A DNA stretch of 54,974 bases from an uncultured Verrucomicrobiota bacterium (lineage in GTDB: Bacteria; Verrucomicrobiota; Verrucomicrobiia; Opitutales; Seribacteraceae): assembly GCA_902580225.1 (NCBI GenBank), contig CACHJU010000013.1:1-54974 (forward strand), in the 5' to 3' direction. How positions within the stretch are numbered: the first letter of the stretch is position 1; each line of letters opens with the position of its first letter. The translations under genes were made by a program, and so were the position numbers. Below the pieces are notes generated by a model. The model saw only the letters and a program-made list of their open reading frames with translations, did no database searches and was not told the origin of the DNA. Positions 10,913-20,549 of this stretch are shown piece by piece.

Positions 10913-10947
10913 GGGGCGATCAATCAGGAAATCCGATTGTCAGCCCC
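10913..10947. promoter_or_regulatory. Imperfect stem-loop before lpxK
   Basis: GGGGC (10913-10917) pairs with GCCCC (10943-10947), and CAATC with GATTG inside it, separated by a 3x3 internal loop and closing a 9-nt apical loop. It is the only G+C-rich element in the 125-nt panD-lpxK divergent gap and ends 27 nt before the lpxK ATG. No T tract follows. It could be an mRNA leader structure or an operator; neither is shown. Confidence 0.3.
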
Positions 10948-10974
10948 AATAAATTCTATACAAAAGAATATTTT

Positions 10975-12204
10975 ATGACAGAAAACAATGGGAAATGGCT
11001 TAAGTCGAAGTGGTCAGATTTCGAGGGTTTTGTAGAAGGAGTTATCTATGACCGAGACCTTTCTGTGTCCGCAAGACTTTTTGGACTTTTCCTTCGTCCA
11101 TTTTCATTACTTTTTTCGGGAATCGTGCGCCTTCGGCTGTTGCTCTACAGACACCGGATAATTTTAAAAAATAAACCTGTAGATTGTTTTGTTATTGTAG
11201 TAGGTAATTTAACCGTAGGTGGAACTGGGAAGACACCCGTGGTTGAAAGATTCACAAGGGAACTAATGGCGAAGGGGCGTCGGGTTGCGATTTTAAGCCG
11301 GGGTTACAAGAGTAAAGATGAAAAACCAAAGAAGAAATGGTATCAATTTTTTTCAAAACCAGATTTTCAGCTCCCCAAAATAGTAAGCGATGGCAAGGAC
11401 GTGCTTTTGGACTCTGAAGAGGCCGGAGACGAGCCTTACATGCTTGCCAAAAATTTAAAAGGAGCAATCGTGCTTGCAGACAAAGACAGGGTGAAGTCGG
11501 GTTTGTTTGCTATTGAAAAATTTAAAGTTAACACATTGATACTCGATGATGGTTTTCAATATCTGCCGATTAAGGGTCGCCTTAATTTGTTACTTGTTGA
11601 CCAAACCAACCCTTTTGGAAATCACTGTCTTCTTCCTCGTGGAATATTGAGAGAGCCTGTGAGGCATCTGTCCCGAGCATCCTATGTTTTTTTGACTAAA
11701 TCTGAAGTTGATCCAAGTTTGGATTTGCTTCAAACAATTCGAAAATATAACCCAAACGCTGAGATTATTCGCTGCGTTCATAAAGCGAGATATTTTCAGG
11801 AGGTAAATACGGAGAACACAAAGCCTTTAAGTTTTTTGTATGAGCTATATGTCGGAGTTTTTTGTGGAATTGCATCTCCTCGGGGTTTTGAAGATATAAT
11901 TCAGCGAATGTCTGGGGAAATGAGATTCAAAAAACGATTTCTTGATCATCATAGATATTCACATCAGGAATTGGATCGACTTTTTTTGCAGGCGAAAAAT
12001 GCCGGGGCTGATGTTGTAATTACAACAGAAAAAGACGCTGTACGGATACCCTCAACCTACAATCCAATTCTTCCTTTCTATTATGTCAGAATGGATATAG
12101 AAATTGTTGAAGGCTTTGACGATTTTGAGGATGCGGTTGCAGATATCTGTTTTCCAAATCGGGAAAACAGAAAATACCAACCTCTTTCTATAGATAAGAT
12201 TTAA
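10975..12204 (+). CDS. lpxK: Tetraacyldisaccharide 4'-kinase (lipid A kinase)
   Basis: A 409-residue inner-membrane-associated kinase that phosphorylates the 4' position of the lipid A disaccharide, so the cell makes lipopolysaccharide. The family's Walker A region is [13 protein letters not shown] at about 76-88, preceded by a hydrophobic membrane-binding stretch. L-S-R-G-Y-K-S-K and I-L-D-D-G-F-Q-Y are the other LpxK signatures. It is somewhat longer than the usual 320-350 residues because of an N-terminal extension and an insert after L-S-R-G-Y. It is convergent with hemE, 4 nt away. Confidence 0.93.
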   Translation: MTENNGKWLKSKWSDFEGFVEGVIYDRDLSVSARLFGLFLRPFSLLFSGIVRLRLLLYRHRIILKNKPVDCFVIVVGNLTVGGTGKTPVVERFTRELMAKGRRVAILSRGYKSKDEKPKKKWYQFFSKPDFQLPKIVSDGKDVLLDSEEAGDEPYMLAKNLKGAIVLADKDRVKSGLFAIEKFKVNTLILDDGFQYLPIKGRLNLLLVDQTNPFGNHCLLPRGILREPVRHLSRASYVFLTKSEVDPSLDLLQTIRKYNPNAEIIRCVHKARYFQEVNTENTKPLSFLYELYVGVFCGIASPRGFEDIIQRMSGEMRFKKRFLDHHRYSHQELDRLFLQAKNAGADVVITTEKDAVRIPSTYNPILPFYYVRMDIEIVEGFDDFEDAVADICFPNRENRKYQPLSIDKI

Positions 12205-12208
12205 TAAT

Positions 12209-13249
12209 TTAATCCGTGACCATTTCAGGATATTCCAATACTGTTGCAACCAGTGACTCCATGCATTCAATTTTTGCATGAGGACGAATTCCATGGCCAA
12301 GATTTAGTATGTGTCCACCGTCTCCTTCCATTTTATTTAACAATTCAAGAGTTGTTTTTTGCACTATTTCTGGATCTGTTTCCATGAGAGCAGGATCAAG
12401 ATTTCCCTGAATCGTAAATTCAGGAGGCAGAGTCTTTCTAGCAAATTCCAAATCAGTTTCATGATCAATACTGATACCTGCTACTTTACAGTTTGAGAGC
12501 AAAGATAATCGCTCACTTGGTGACTTTGCATAGAGTATAACCGGTACTGATGATGTAACCTCGGCAGTAATCTGATCGATCCATTTAAGCGACCATTCTC
12601 TAAGTTTTGAGTTCGGGCAAAGAGCATTCCAACTGTCAAAAATTTGTAAGGCATCAATTCCAGATTCAGCTTGAGACTGAACATAACCGATTAGGACTTC
12701 GGTTAATTTCTCCATTAATTTCGCAAAAGATTCAGGCGAGTTTTGGGCCCAGTTTACTGTTTTAGGGAAATCGGGAGAGGAGCCACCATCAATCATGTAG
12801 CAAGCGAGGGTCCAGGGTGAGCCACAGAACCCCAAAATTGCTTTAGATTCTCCCAATTCTTCTCTCAATCTGGTTAGGGCTTGGGTGACATAAGAGAGTT
12901 TTCCAACGGCTTCGGTGGTATTTAATTTATTAAGGCAATTTTCAGATTCCAGGCTGAAATCCATTCCAATTCCCCCTTGATCACGAAAATGATAGGGTTG
13001 TCCCATGGCCTCAGGCACAACCAAGATATCGCTGAAAATGATTGCGGCGTCCAAGGGAAACCTGCGCAATGGTTGGAGGGAAACCTCGACCGCAAGTTCG
13101 GGAGATTTAACCATTTCCACGAAATTGTGTTTTTTTCTGAGTGCCCTGTATTCAGGCAGATATCGGCCCGCCTGCCTCATTACCCAAAGGGGAGGGCGTC
13201 CCACATTTTGATTTTTTAACGCCCGTTTAATTTTTTCCCGAGAGTTCAT
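12209..13249 (-). CDS. hemE: Uroporphyrinogen decarboxylase
   Basis: A 346-residue enzyme that converts uroporphyrinogen III to coproporphyrinogen III in heme synthesis. The N-terminal signature P-P-L-W-V-M-R-Q-A-G-R-Y-L-P-E-Y contains both substrate arginines (R25, R29), and the catalytic aspartate is D74 in I-F-S-D-I-L. G-N-L-D-P and the late L-G-H-G-I also fit. Its ATG overlaps the stop of hemF by 4 nt, so the two are translationally coupled, and hemF supplies the next step of the pathway. Confidence 0.97.
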   Translation of the reverse strand: MNSREKIKRALKNQNVGRPPLWVMRQAGRYLPEYRALRKKHNFVEMVKSPELAVEVSLQPLRRFPLDAAIIFSDILVVPEAMGQPYHFRDQGGIGMDFSLESENCLNKLNTTEAVGKLSYVTQALTRLREELGESKAILGFCGSPWTLACYMIDGGSSPDFPKTVNWAQNSPESFAKLMEKLTEVLIGYVQSQAESGIDALQIFDSWNALCPNSKLREWSLKWIDQITAEVTSSVPVILYAKSPSERLSLLSNCKVAGISIDHETDLEFARKTLPPEFTIQGNLDPALMETDPEIVQKTTLELLNKMEGDGGHILNLGHGIRPHAKIECMESLVATVLEYPEMVTD

Positions 13250-14163
13250 TCGATTTCCAACCAGTCTTTGGGTTGCAGGTAATTTTTATAGAGTTTTTCT
13301 TCAGGAGAATTTTTTTTGGGTTCCCAACCATAATTCCAGATTGCTTCTGGAGGCATGGATATTAAAATCGATTCAGTTCTTCCGTTTGATTGAAGGCCAA
13401 AATGCGTACCACGATCATAAACCAAATTGAATTCAGCATATCTACCCCTTCGGTATTTTTGAAATTTTTTTTCTTCGTTTGAAAACGAAATTTTTTTTCT
13501 TCTATTTAAAATAGAAAAATATGCCTTTTGAAAAGTTTCACCGACTTTTTTCATGAATGAAAAACTATGTTCGAAACCGCCTTCACAAAAATCGTCAAAA
13601 AAAATACCTCCGACACCTCTGGTTTCATTTCGATGGGGTAGGTAAAAATATTCATCGCACCAATTTTTTAATTTTTTATACAAATTCTTTCCAAAAGGTG
13701 TACAGGCTTCAAAGGCGTGCTGATGCCATTCGATTACATCTTCATTAAATGGATAATAAGGGGTTAAATCAAATCCGCCTCCAAACCACCAGGTAAGAGG
13801 TTCATTCTTTTGTTTAGCCTCGAAATAACGAACATTTGCATGTGCCGTTGGTATGAATGGATTATCGGGATGGAAGACTACTGAAACTCCCATTCCACGA
13901 AAGTATGCACCTTCAAGTTGCGGGCGGTTTTGCGTGGCAGTTTTGGGGAGTTTTTTTCCTGACACATCCGAAAAATTTATTCCGCCTTTTTCAATCAGTT
14001 TTCCTTTTTCAAATGCCAGAGTTTTACCCCCGCCTCCCTCTTCCCTAATCCATGAATCCTGTTTACATTGAATTTCTGAATCGGTGGCTAGTAATTTGGC
14101 ATTCAGGCTTTCTTGCAAAGCCAAGAGGGATTGTTTAACTCTTTCTGCTTGGTCATCCTGCAC
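13246..14163 (-). CDS. hemF: Oxygen-dependent coproporphyrinogen III oxidase
   Basis: A 305-residue enzyme that oxidatively decarboxylates coproporphyrinogen III to protoporphyrinogen IX using O2. Family motifs are W-W-F-G-G-G-F-D-L-T-P-Y-Y, H-R-N-E-T-R-G-V-G-G-I-F-F-D-D and Y-A-E-F-N-L-V-Y-D-R-G-T near the C-terminus. Choosing HemF over the radical SAM enzyme HemN implies heme synthesis under oxic conditions, though a separate hemN elsewhere cannot be excluded. It precedes hemE with a 4-nt overlap, the reverse of pathway order. Confidence 0.97.
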   Translation of the reverse strand: MQDDQAERVKQSLLALQESLNAKLLATDSEIQCKQDSWIREEGGGGKTLAFEKGKLIEKGGINFSDVSGKKLPKTATQNRPQLEGAYFRGMGVSVVFHPDNPFIPTAHANVRYFEAKQKNEPLTWWFGGGFDLTPYYPFNEDVIEWHQHAFEACTPFGKNLYKKLKNWCDEYFYLPHRNETRGVGGIFFDDFCEGGFEHSFSFMKKVGETFQKAYFSILNRRKKISFSNEEKKFQKYRRGRYAEFNLVYDRGTHFGLQSNGRTESILISMPPEAIWNYGWEPKKNSPEEKLYKNYLQPKDWLEIE

Positions 14164-14217
14164 AGTTGGAAGAGAAATTTTAAAACGAGGAAAAATAAAG
14201 GTATAGATGAACGAAAC

Positions 14218-15342
14218 TTATTCTTCGTCCTCTTCCTCAGGATCTTTGTCCAAGTGTTCCTTGGCTCCTTCGATGTCCTCGCAGATGCCCCATTCTTCAC
14301 AACCGTCAAGATTATTCCACATCTCAGCTTCTTCTCCAGTAGCGACAATAGCTCCCCTCATTGGCAGTTTCATATCATCAATTTTTTCGGCAAATTCTCC
14401 GACTACTTCGATGGCTTCTTCACCAACTTCCTCGAGTGCAGAGACATCAATAATAAGTTTTAAGATACCCTCGTTTATTGTATTGCGTATACGATTATCC
14501 ATATTTTCTTTGATATCATTAATAACAAAAGGGGATAATTCAGGTGGCAATTTGAAGAAAAGATAGTCATCTATGAATTTAAAATATCTTGCGGATGAAT
14601 CCAAATTCATGACCTTATACATTACCGCATCCGCTTTATTAGCATTAAATGGCTTAGTTATGCAATCAGCAAAACCCGAGTTAAGGGCTTTTTTCTGTGC
14701 GGCTTCATCCCCTTGAACAATCATTCCGATCACAGGGGTATTGAGGACATTATGATTAGTTTTTAATTTTCGACGTAAATCAACTGCAGTGTCATCTACT
14801 AATGCCATACTGATTAAAATTGCTGAAAAAGATGAATTTTCACAGATTTTTAACGCACCTGCCTCATCGGGAGTGCTCTGAACAACCCACTCATTTTTGG
14901 CAAAAATGTCTGTAAGTTGTTTAACGATGTTTGGCTTGTCATCAACCACGAGGATTTTAACCACAGACTCTGTACTAGAAGAGGAATGGGTATCATTGGC
15001 AGACATTTCCTTGGAAGCCAATCGATTCATTCTGTATAGACGTCTGCCCAAGGTTCTAATCAATTTGACTGAAACCTTCGGATTTTTGGTAACAATATCT
15101 TCAATGCTTTCTTCAACATGTCTGACTTTGGAAGGAGATTTCGCTTTTATTACAGCATCTCTTTTTAAGCCCAATATTTCGCTAAGTTCGCCAAAAATTG
15201 AACCTGGTTGGTCGATTTCACTAAGGGTTTTTCCCTCTCGAACCACTTCAAGAGCACCGGACTCCAGTATACAGAAGCCTTTGCCCAGTTCACCATCGTC
15301 CAAAACAATGTCTCCTTCAGCGTATTCTTGTAATCTAATCAT
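14218..15342 (-). CDS. cNMP-binding, pseudo-receiver and STAS-like regulator
   Basis: A 374-residue cytoplasmic signalling protein with three parts. Residues 5-110 resemble a cyclic-nucleotide-binding fold (D-Q-P-G-S-I-F-G-E-L-S-E). Residues 128-245 form a response-regulator receiver with the acidic pair D134-D135 and the lysine K230 (T-K-P-F), but the phospho-acceptor aspartate is missing: the beta-3 end reads A-I-L-I-S-M-A with S178 in that place. Residues 255-365 look like a STAS/anti-anti-sigma domain (L-K-L-I-I-D-V-S-A-L), also without an obvious phospho-serine. The tail is very acidic. It stands alone, 54 nt before hemF. Output is unknown; there is no DNA-binding domain. It probably acts by protein contacts. 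Confidence 0.7.
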   Translation of the reverse strand: MIRLQEYAEGDIVLDDGELGKGFCILESGALEVVREGKTLSEIDQPGSIFGELSEILGLKRDAVIKAKSPSKVRHVEESIEDIVTKNPKVSVKLIRTLGRRLYRMNRLASKEMSANDTHSSSSTESVVKILVVDDKPNIVKQLTDIFAKNEWVVQSTPDEAGALKICENSSFSAILISMALVDDTAVDLRRKLKTNHNVLNTPVIGMIVQGDEAAQKKALNSGFADCITKPFNANKADAVMYKVMNLDSSARYFKFIDDYLFFKLPPELSPFVINDIKENMDNRIRNTINEGILKLIIDVSALEEVGEEAIEVVGEFAEKIDDMKLPMRGAIVATGEEAEMWNNLDGCEEWGICEDIEGAKEHLDKDPEEEDEE

Positions 15343-15444
15343 GTGATAAAGTAATAAACATCAACTAATACATTAAAGGTATCAAATAAATTCGTCCATC
15401 AAATATTCATGATTTTTAAAAGTTCTCACAAGATTGATGATTTA

Positions 15445-17004
15445 TCATTCTCCATCAACCTCTACATTTTTTATAATTACAGATAAATTTCCGATCATTT
15501 CCATTATCCCGAGTCCAAGCTCAGCTAAACTTTCCTGTTTAAGGGATGAGACTGAAAGAGTTATTCGGTCGGCATGAGTTCCTATTTTCCGTAACGCGGG
15601 ATCCAATCGCACCCATTTTCCCCTAAGGTGAAATTCGGTCCACATATGAAAGCCCATCACATTTTTTTTACCCTTAAAGTTCTTCATGTATGCAAGACCG
15701 GTGGCAACCCTTGTAGGTATTCCCATTGCCCGACCAAGTGCGGCCAGAAAGACCGCATGTTCAGTGCAGTCACCTTCCCTTTTTTTCGCGGTCTCAGAAG
15801 CGGAGGCAAAGCCGACTTCAAAATTTTTGTGAATCAAATAATTTTGGGTGAACGAATAAAGCTTTTCGGAAAGCTCGAGTATATTTCCAGCCCCTTTCCC
15901 GGCACTTTGGGCAAGTTGACGAATAAATGGATCATCGGAATCGATCATTACATTAGCGGTTTTGAATTCCTGACTTACTCTTAGGCTTTCTTTGCTCCTG
16001 TTGGAATTTTCACCCCATTTCTCGGCTTTGATTTCAACCATCAAACTTTTTGAGTCCACTTGGGTAATTCTTTGGTTTTCGTATTGATATATAGGTTTCG
16101 TTAGCTCGCCATTCATTAATTGGATGTTGAATCTAACGGATTTCGCATTGTGAGGAATTTCTTTGTCCAAAAATATCATTGTGCTTAGAAGAAGTTCTTT
16201 TGGCTCAGGGTTTTGAATAGCATCTATTTTCTTACATTGTTTAATTTCTATTGGAAGGCCTCCAAGTTGCATATTCGTTTTGACTGCAAAACCAGATTCA
16301 TCCAGCCAATTGAGTGTTTTAATTGTTCCAATGCTGGTTGACATGGAAATTTCTGTTTTAAAAACTTTCCTGGCCTCACCTGAAATTATGATTTCAGATT
16401 CTCCTATTGTTTTAATTATTGCTTTGGTTGGGGAAGCCATCCCAAAGTCGGCTGAATATACTTTTGTTTCGAAATGCCTGCCAATTTCCTTAAAGCGGTT
16501 TTCCCGAAGTGCGTTGATTAATCCCCAAGTCATTTTTCCATCGGGATCCAGAGGGTAACGCATTTCTTTCTCTCGAAAGAATTGTTTTTCGACTACCACA
16601 ATTTCATTTCCCTCGACCCATCCTTTTTTACTTATTGGTACGCCAGCCATTTTCATTTCTCCAGAAAAGCTTATTATTTCACCCGAAAGCAACTCCCTGG
16701 TACTTTCCATAGAATTTATTTCAATTGAAACTCCTGCCCGCTGAACAGTCATAGTAAATGTACTTTTAGATACGACCTCGCCATTTTCTAGCTTCACGGT
16801 TGAATGAGAATGACCCACTTTAGATCCACCTAGAAAAACTTCATACCATCTATCCAGTCCAACAAATGACTGATTGATTTGAGGATTTTGAGCCAAAAGG
16901 CCTTGGAAATTAATTGAACAACAAACTAAAAGAAAATGCAAAAAACTTCTTTGATTCAATTTGTGCGAAAAGAAGTGAAATAAATGATAAAATAACGGGG
17001 CCAT
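15445..17004 (-). CDS. Secreted transglutaminase-like protein
   Basis: A 519-residue exported protein with a C-terminal transglutaminase-like (papain-fold) domain. Its triad is C413 (E-G-D-C-T-E-H-A), H453 (G-F-H-M-W-T-E-F) and D468 (L-D-P-A). The start at 17004 is chosen because the longer frame (start 17076) would overlap the divergent neighbour's start. The N-terminus then contains a hydrophobic export segment ending near L-L-A-Q. Residues 40-350 are beta-rich and resemble the N-terminal region of similar verrucomicrobial and planctomycete proteins. The domain may cleave or cross-link proteins; the substrate is unknown. Confidence 0.75.
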   Translation of the reverse strand: MAPLFYHLFHFFSHKLNQRSFLHFLLVCCSINFQGLLAQNPQINQSFVGLDRWYEVFLGGSKVGHSHSTVKLENGEVVSKSTFTMTVQRAGVSIEINSMESTRELLSGEIISFSGEMKMAGVPISKKGWVEGNEIVVVEKQFFREKEMRYPLDPDGKMTWGLINALRENRFKEIGRHFETKVYSADFGMASPTKAIIKTIGESEIIISGEARKVFKTEISMSTSIGTIKTLNWLDESGFAVKTNMQLGGLPIEIKQCKKIDAIQNPEPKELLLSTMIFLDKEIPHNAKSVRFNIQLMNGELTKPIYQYENQRITQVDSKSLMVEIKAEKWGENSNRSKESLRVSQEFKTANVMIDSDDPFIRQLAQSAGKGAGNILELSEKLYSFTQNYLIHKNFEVGFASASETAKKREGDCTEHAVFLAALGRAMGIPTRVATGLAYMKNFKGKKNVMGFHMWTEFHLRGKWVRLDPALRKIGTHADRITLSVSSLKQESLAELGLGIMEMIGNLSVIIKNVEVDGE

Positions 17005-17067
17005 TAGTGATGTGATGGACAACTTGCATATCTTTCTTTTAAGTGTCGAGATAACAATATTATTAAC

Positions 17068-18471
17068 ATGGTGCAAAATTTTGATTTGATAATTTTAGGT
17101 GGAGGGAGTGCCGGTTATGCAGCAGCCCGGACTTTTCATGAATATGGTGGTTCTGTAGCTTTGGTTGACGGAGCGGATGAGTTGGGTGGTTTATGCATTT
17201 TAAGAGGCTGTATGCCATCCAAAACGCTTATTTACTCCGCAGAAATGCTTCATCTTGCTCAAAAAGGGAGCATTTTTGGATTTGTTGGAGAAACCCCGGA
17301 GGCCAACATTGAGGCTATGCATGCCCGTAAAAAGGAAGTGATTGCGGAGTTTGCAGATTACCGGAAAGAACAACTTGAAGATGGTCGGTTTTCTCTGTTT
17401 CGTCATTACGGCCAATTTGTTGATGCACAAACTGTTCGATTGGGTGATGGTACAACATTATGTGCAGATAAAATTATAATATCAACCGGTTCTCGGGTAA
17501 AAGTGCCAGATATTCCGGGATTGTCCGATGTAACCTACAAAACCAGTGATGAAGTTCTGGACTTAAAAGTGGTGCCTTCTGAATGTGTTGTTCTAGGAGG
17601 TGGAGTAGTTGCCTGTGAATTAGCTCAATTTCTTTCTCGTGTAGGGTCTCGGGTAACTCTTTTACAGAGAAGCCCGCATTTGCTTAAGGAATTTCCCAAT
17701 GAAGCTTCTCGAACATTGGAAAATGCTTTGGAACTAGAAGGGCTTGACTTACAACTCGGAGTCAATTTCAGGAGTTTTTCTCAAATCGATAAAGAAAATA
17801 TTGAGGTCCTTTATGAGCATCAGGGGCAGGAGAAAAAGATCCAAACAACCTTTTTATTTTTGGCCCTTGGGCGAGAGCCAGCAACCCAATCTTTGAACTT
17901 GGGAAATGTGGGAATTAACCTTTTGCCCAGTGGGCATGTTCAAACGAACTCCTTTCAGCAAACATCCTGTCCAGATGTATACGCAGCTGGCGACTGTGCA
18001 GGTCCTCATGAAATTGTCCATATTGCTATTAAGCAGGGCGAAACTGCTGCATTACATGCAACGGGACAAAAGGTAAGGCCGATCCAATACGATTACCTGC
18101 TCTCTGTTGTATTTACTGATCCGCAGCTTGCCATTGTTGGATTAAATCCATCCGAATTAAAGAAAAGGAAGATCGAATTTTTATCGGCATCTTTTCCTTT
18201 TGATGATCATGGAAAGTCGATTCTTATGGATGCCAAATACGGGTATGTTGCGGTTCATGCTGATAAGAAAACGGGAGTTGTTTTGGGAGCCGAATGTACG
18301 GGTAAAGACGCGGGCGAATTAATTCATTCCCTATCCATTGCGGTTGGTTTAAAAGCTACAGTTCATGATTTATTGAATGCGGATTGGTATCATCCCACTT
18401 TGTCAGAAATTTGGACTTACCCACTGGAAGATCTTGCTGAGGAAATTATACTTACCGATCAAAAAAAGTAA
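17068..18471 (+). CDS. Dihydrolipoamide dehydrogenase-like FAD disulfide oxidoreductase
   Basis: A 467-residue class I pyridine nucleotide-disulfide oxidoreductase. It has the FAD motif G-G-G-S-A-G-Y at 11-17, the redox disulfide C43-x4-C48 (G-G-L-C-I-L-R-G-C-M-P-S-K), an NAD(P) loop G-G-G-V-V-A-C and the second FAD motif Y-A-A-G-D-C-A-G. The C-terminal active-site pair is H-P-T-L-S-E. The redox motif differs from the C-L-N-V-G-C-I-P-S-K of true E3 subunits, and no 2-oxoacid dehydrogenase subunits are adjacent. A mercuric-reductase-like or uncharacterised subgroup is therefore as likely as lipoamide dehydrogenase. Its 3' end overlaps the convergent symporter gene by 13 nt. Confidence 0.8.
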   Translation: MVQNFDLIILGGGSAGYAAARTFHEYGGSVALVDGADELGGLCILRGCMPSKTLIYSAEMLHLAQKGSIFGFVGETPEANIEAMHARKKEVIAEFADYRKEQLEDGRFSLFRHYGQFVDAQTVRLGDGTTLCADKIIISTGSRVKVPDIPGLSDVTYKTSDEVLDLKVVPSECVVLGGGVVACELAQFLSRVGSRVTLLQRSPHLLKEFPNEASRTLENALELEGLDLQLGVNFRSFSQIDKENIEVLYEHQGQEKKIQTTFLFLALGREPATQSLNLGNVGINLLPSGHVQTNSFQQTSCPDVYAAGDCAGPHEIVHIAIKQGETAALHATGQKVRPIQYDYLLSVVFTDPQLAIVGLNPSELKKRKIEFLSASFPFDDHGKSILMDAKYGYVAVHADKKTGVVLGAECTGKDAGELIHSLSIAVGLKATVHDLLNADWYHPTLSEIWTYPLEDLAEEIILTDQKK

Positions 18472-20549
18472 AAAAGCATAAAAACTGCACAACCAGCCAA
18501 TCCACCTGCCCACAATCGATCTTCTTGAAAAACGGAAATCGCTTCTTCCGCGGCTTTTACTTGAGCTGAAAGGAAAAAGCAGAGGAATGTCCATATAGCA
18601 CTAATCCATGCAGCATGCACAGGCTTTATCGTTTCCAATACCACCAAGCTTGCCAGCGTTGCGTATATGAGAAGGGTAGTTGCCAGGGTTTTTCCAAAAA
18701 CAACAAATTGTTTCGAGGTGAAAATTTCAAGTCCAATCCAAGTGAGTTTTCCTTTCTCAGGATCCACCTGAGTTCTTTTACTAACAATGATGTGAACGAG
18801 AAGACTTAGAATTGCGGAGAGAAAAGCACCGTGCATGAAATTGAGCTTAGTTCCGAAAAGATCAATGAGAACTTCATTGCCCTGTGCAATCGATGCGTAC
18901 AAAGGAGGAATGCCGTAGCTGAAGAAAACTCCAGCAATAATCGCAGAAACTCCACCCGCAGCGGTTGCATTTTTCCAAAACATACCAACCATGAAGGCAA
19001 TGACAACCCCAGCAATTAGGTTTCCCTGGTGCTTGGCAACATGAAGAAAGAAGCTATCCTGAGAATTTGGATCCATAGTAAAAATGGTAAGAATTCCAGC
19101 AAAAATTATAAAAACAACAATCCAGGTTCGGCCAATTGAAATTAATTTGCGATCATCTGCCTGGGGATTGATGAATTTTTTGTATAAGTCAAAGGTCATA
19201 ATGGTGGCAGCTGAATTCATCATTGAGTCTAAGCTCGATAGAATGGCACCAATCATTCCGGCAGCAATCAAACCGACCAATCCATAACCAAGTGGCGAGA
19301 TTAATTCAGTTAGCAATTTTATAAACACTGCATCCTGAGCCACTTCAAGATTACGGTCCTTAAAAAGATAATAAGCGGCAATTCCAGTACCAATTGAAAA
19401 GAATGGAATTAGTAACTTAAAAAAACCGGCAGCTAATATACCGATTCTGGCTTCTTTGTCCGTCCTTGCGGAAAGAGCTCTTTGCACAATAAACTGATTG
19501 GTTCCCCAATAGTAAAAATGTAAAACCATGAGCCCGGTTAATACTCCGGTCCATGGAAGGGATGGGTGATTTGAAGCATTGTACAAATGGAGCCTCTCAA
19601 CCCCTTCACTGCCTAAATCTCTCGCCACGAGGTTGGCCCAACCTCCAATTTCAGGTTGAGAAAAAGTTACATATGCAACCAATAAACCAGCCAGAAGTAG
19701 GAGGACTGATTGAATGACATCCGTAATAATGACCGCCTTCAATCCGCCCAAAATAACATATGCTCCAGTAACCAAAGCCATAATCAAAATACCCAACTTG
19801 TAGTAAATAGGTTCAACATCTCCAGGTGAGAGTTCCGGGTTGTTCATATTACCTCCAATAAAGGAGACGGGTAGTGGCATATCGGGATTTAAACCATTTA
19901 TTTCTCCATTAAAACTAACTCCAGTAATTTTACCATTTTCAAGTTTGGAGGAAAGACTTTCTTTAATTTTGCCACCGATTTTGACCTTTGGTGCTGAGCC
20001 ATATTTTTCTCCGCCAAAGTTAATTTTTATATCAGTTAATTTACCATTCCTATCAACCACAGACTCTGCTACTGCTTTTCTCCCCGTGTCCCCCTGTAAA
20101 AGAAGGTTGATCGAGCGTGAACCGATGTAAAACCCAGGAACCATTTGAATGACAACCATAATGACAACCATAATCAGTGCATAACTCACCCTGCTTTTAT
20201 CATCATATCTTTTGCTTAGATAATCACTCAGAGTGTAAACATTCAGTTTCCTGTAGACGGGTAGGAAGAAATAACAGAGCATAAGCAAGCCTGCAATGGC
20301 AGTGATTTCAAAATGGCTTTGTGCGAAACCAACTGCGAAGCCCACCCCCATCATTCCAACTATATGGTTAGCTGAAACATTGGATCCAAAGATCGATCCT
20401 GCCACTCCCCACCATCTAGTACTTTTGCCAGCAAGAAAATAGTCCTCGGAGTTTTCCTCTTTCCTGCCTGACCATAATCCAAATGCCATCACGGCAAACA
20501 GGGATCCAAAGAAAATGATTAGGTCTTGTGTTGAAAGTAGGCTGTTCAT
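18459..20549 (-). CDS. Sodium:solute symporter with a periplasmic beta-repeat insert
   Basis: A 696-residue, multi-span member of the SSS (SGLT) family. Its family core appears at A-Y-V-I-L-G-G-L-K-A-V-I-I-T-D-V-I-Q (263-280), plus typical N-terminal D-Y-F-L-A-G-K-S-T-R-W-W. Ordinary members run from the preceding span straight into this motif. Here about 95 polar residues (152-247) intervene in the loop that should face the periplasm (LeuT-fold EL2). The insert contains two related halves, G-K-L-T-D-I-K-I-N-F-G-G-x-x-Y-G-S-A-P and N-G-K-I-T-G-V-S-F. The substrate is unknown, with sugars, inositol or organic acids all possible. It overlaps the convergent oxidoreductase gene by 13 nt. Confidence 0.88.
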   Translation of the reverse strand: MNSLLSTQDLIIFFGSLFAVMAFGLWSGRKEENSEDYFLAGKSTRWWGVAGSIFGSNVSANHIVGMMGVGFAVGFAQSHFEITAIAGLLMLCYFFLPVYRKLNVYTLSDYLSKRYDDKSRVSYALIMVVIMVVIQMVPGFYIGSRSINLLLQGDTGRKAVAESVVDRNGKLTDIKINFGGEKYGSAPKVKIGGKIKESLSSKLENGKITGVSFNGEINGLNPDMPLPVSFIGGNMNNPELSPGDVEPIYYKLGILIMALVTGAYVILGGLKAVIITDVIQSVLLLLAGLLVAYVTFSQPEIGGWANLVARDLGSEGVERLHLYNASNHPSLPWTGVLTGLMVLHFYYWGTNQFIVQRALSARTDKEARIGILAAGFFKLLIPFFSIGTGIAAYYLFKDRNLEVAQDAVFIKLLTELISPLGYGLVGLIAAGMIGAILSSLDSMMNSAATIMTFDLYKKFINPQADDRKLISIGRTWIVVFIIFAGILTIFTMDPNSQDSFFLHVAKHQGNLIAGVVIAFMVGMFWKNATAAGGVSAIIAGVFFSYGIPPLYASIAQGNEVLIDLFGTKLNFMHGAFLSAILSLLVHIIVSKRTQVDPEKGKLTWIGLEIFTSKQFVVFGKTLATTLLIYATLASLVVLETIKPVHAAWISAIWTFLCFFLSAQVKAAEEAISVFQEDRLWAGGLAGCAVFMLFYFF

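Noticed and set aside
17005-17076. Longer start for the transglutaminase-like gene
   Set aside because: It would overlap the start of the divergent oxidoreductase gene; the internal Met at 17004 leaves a normal gap and keeps the export signal.
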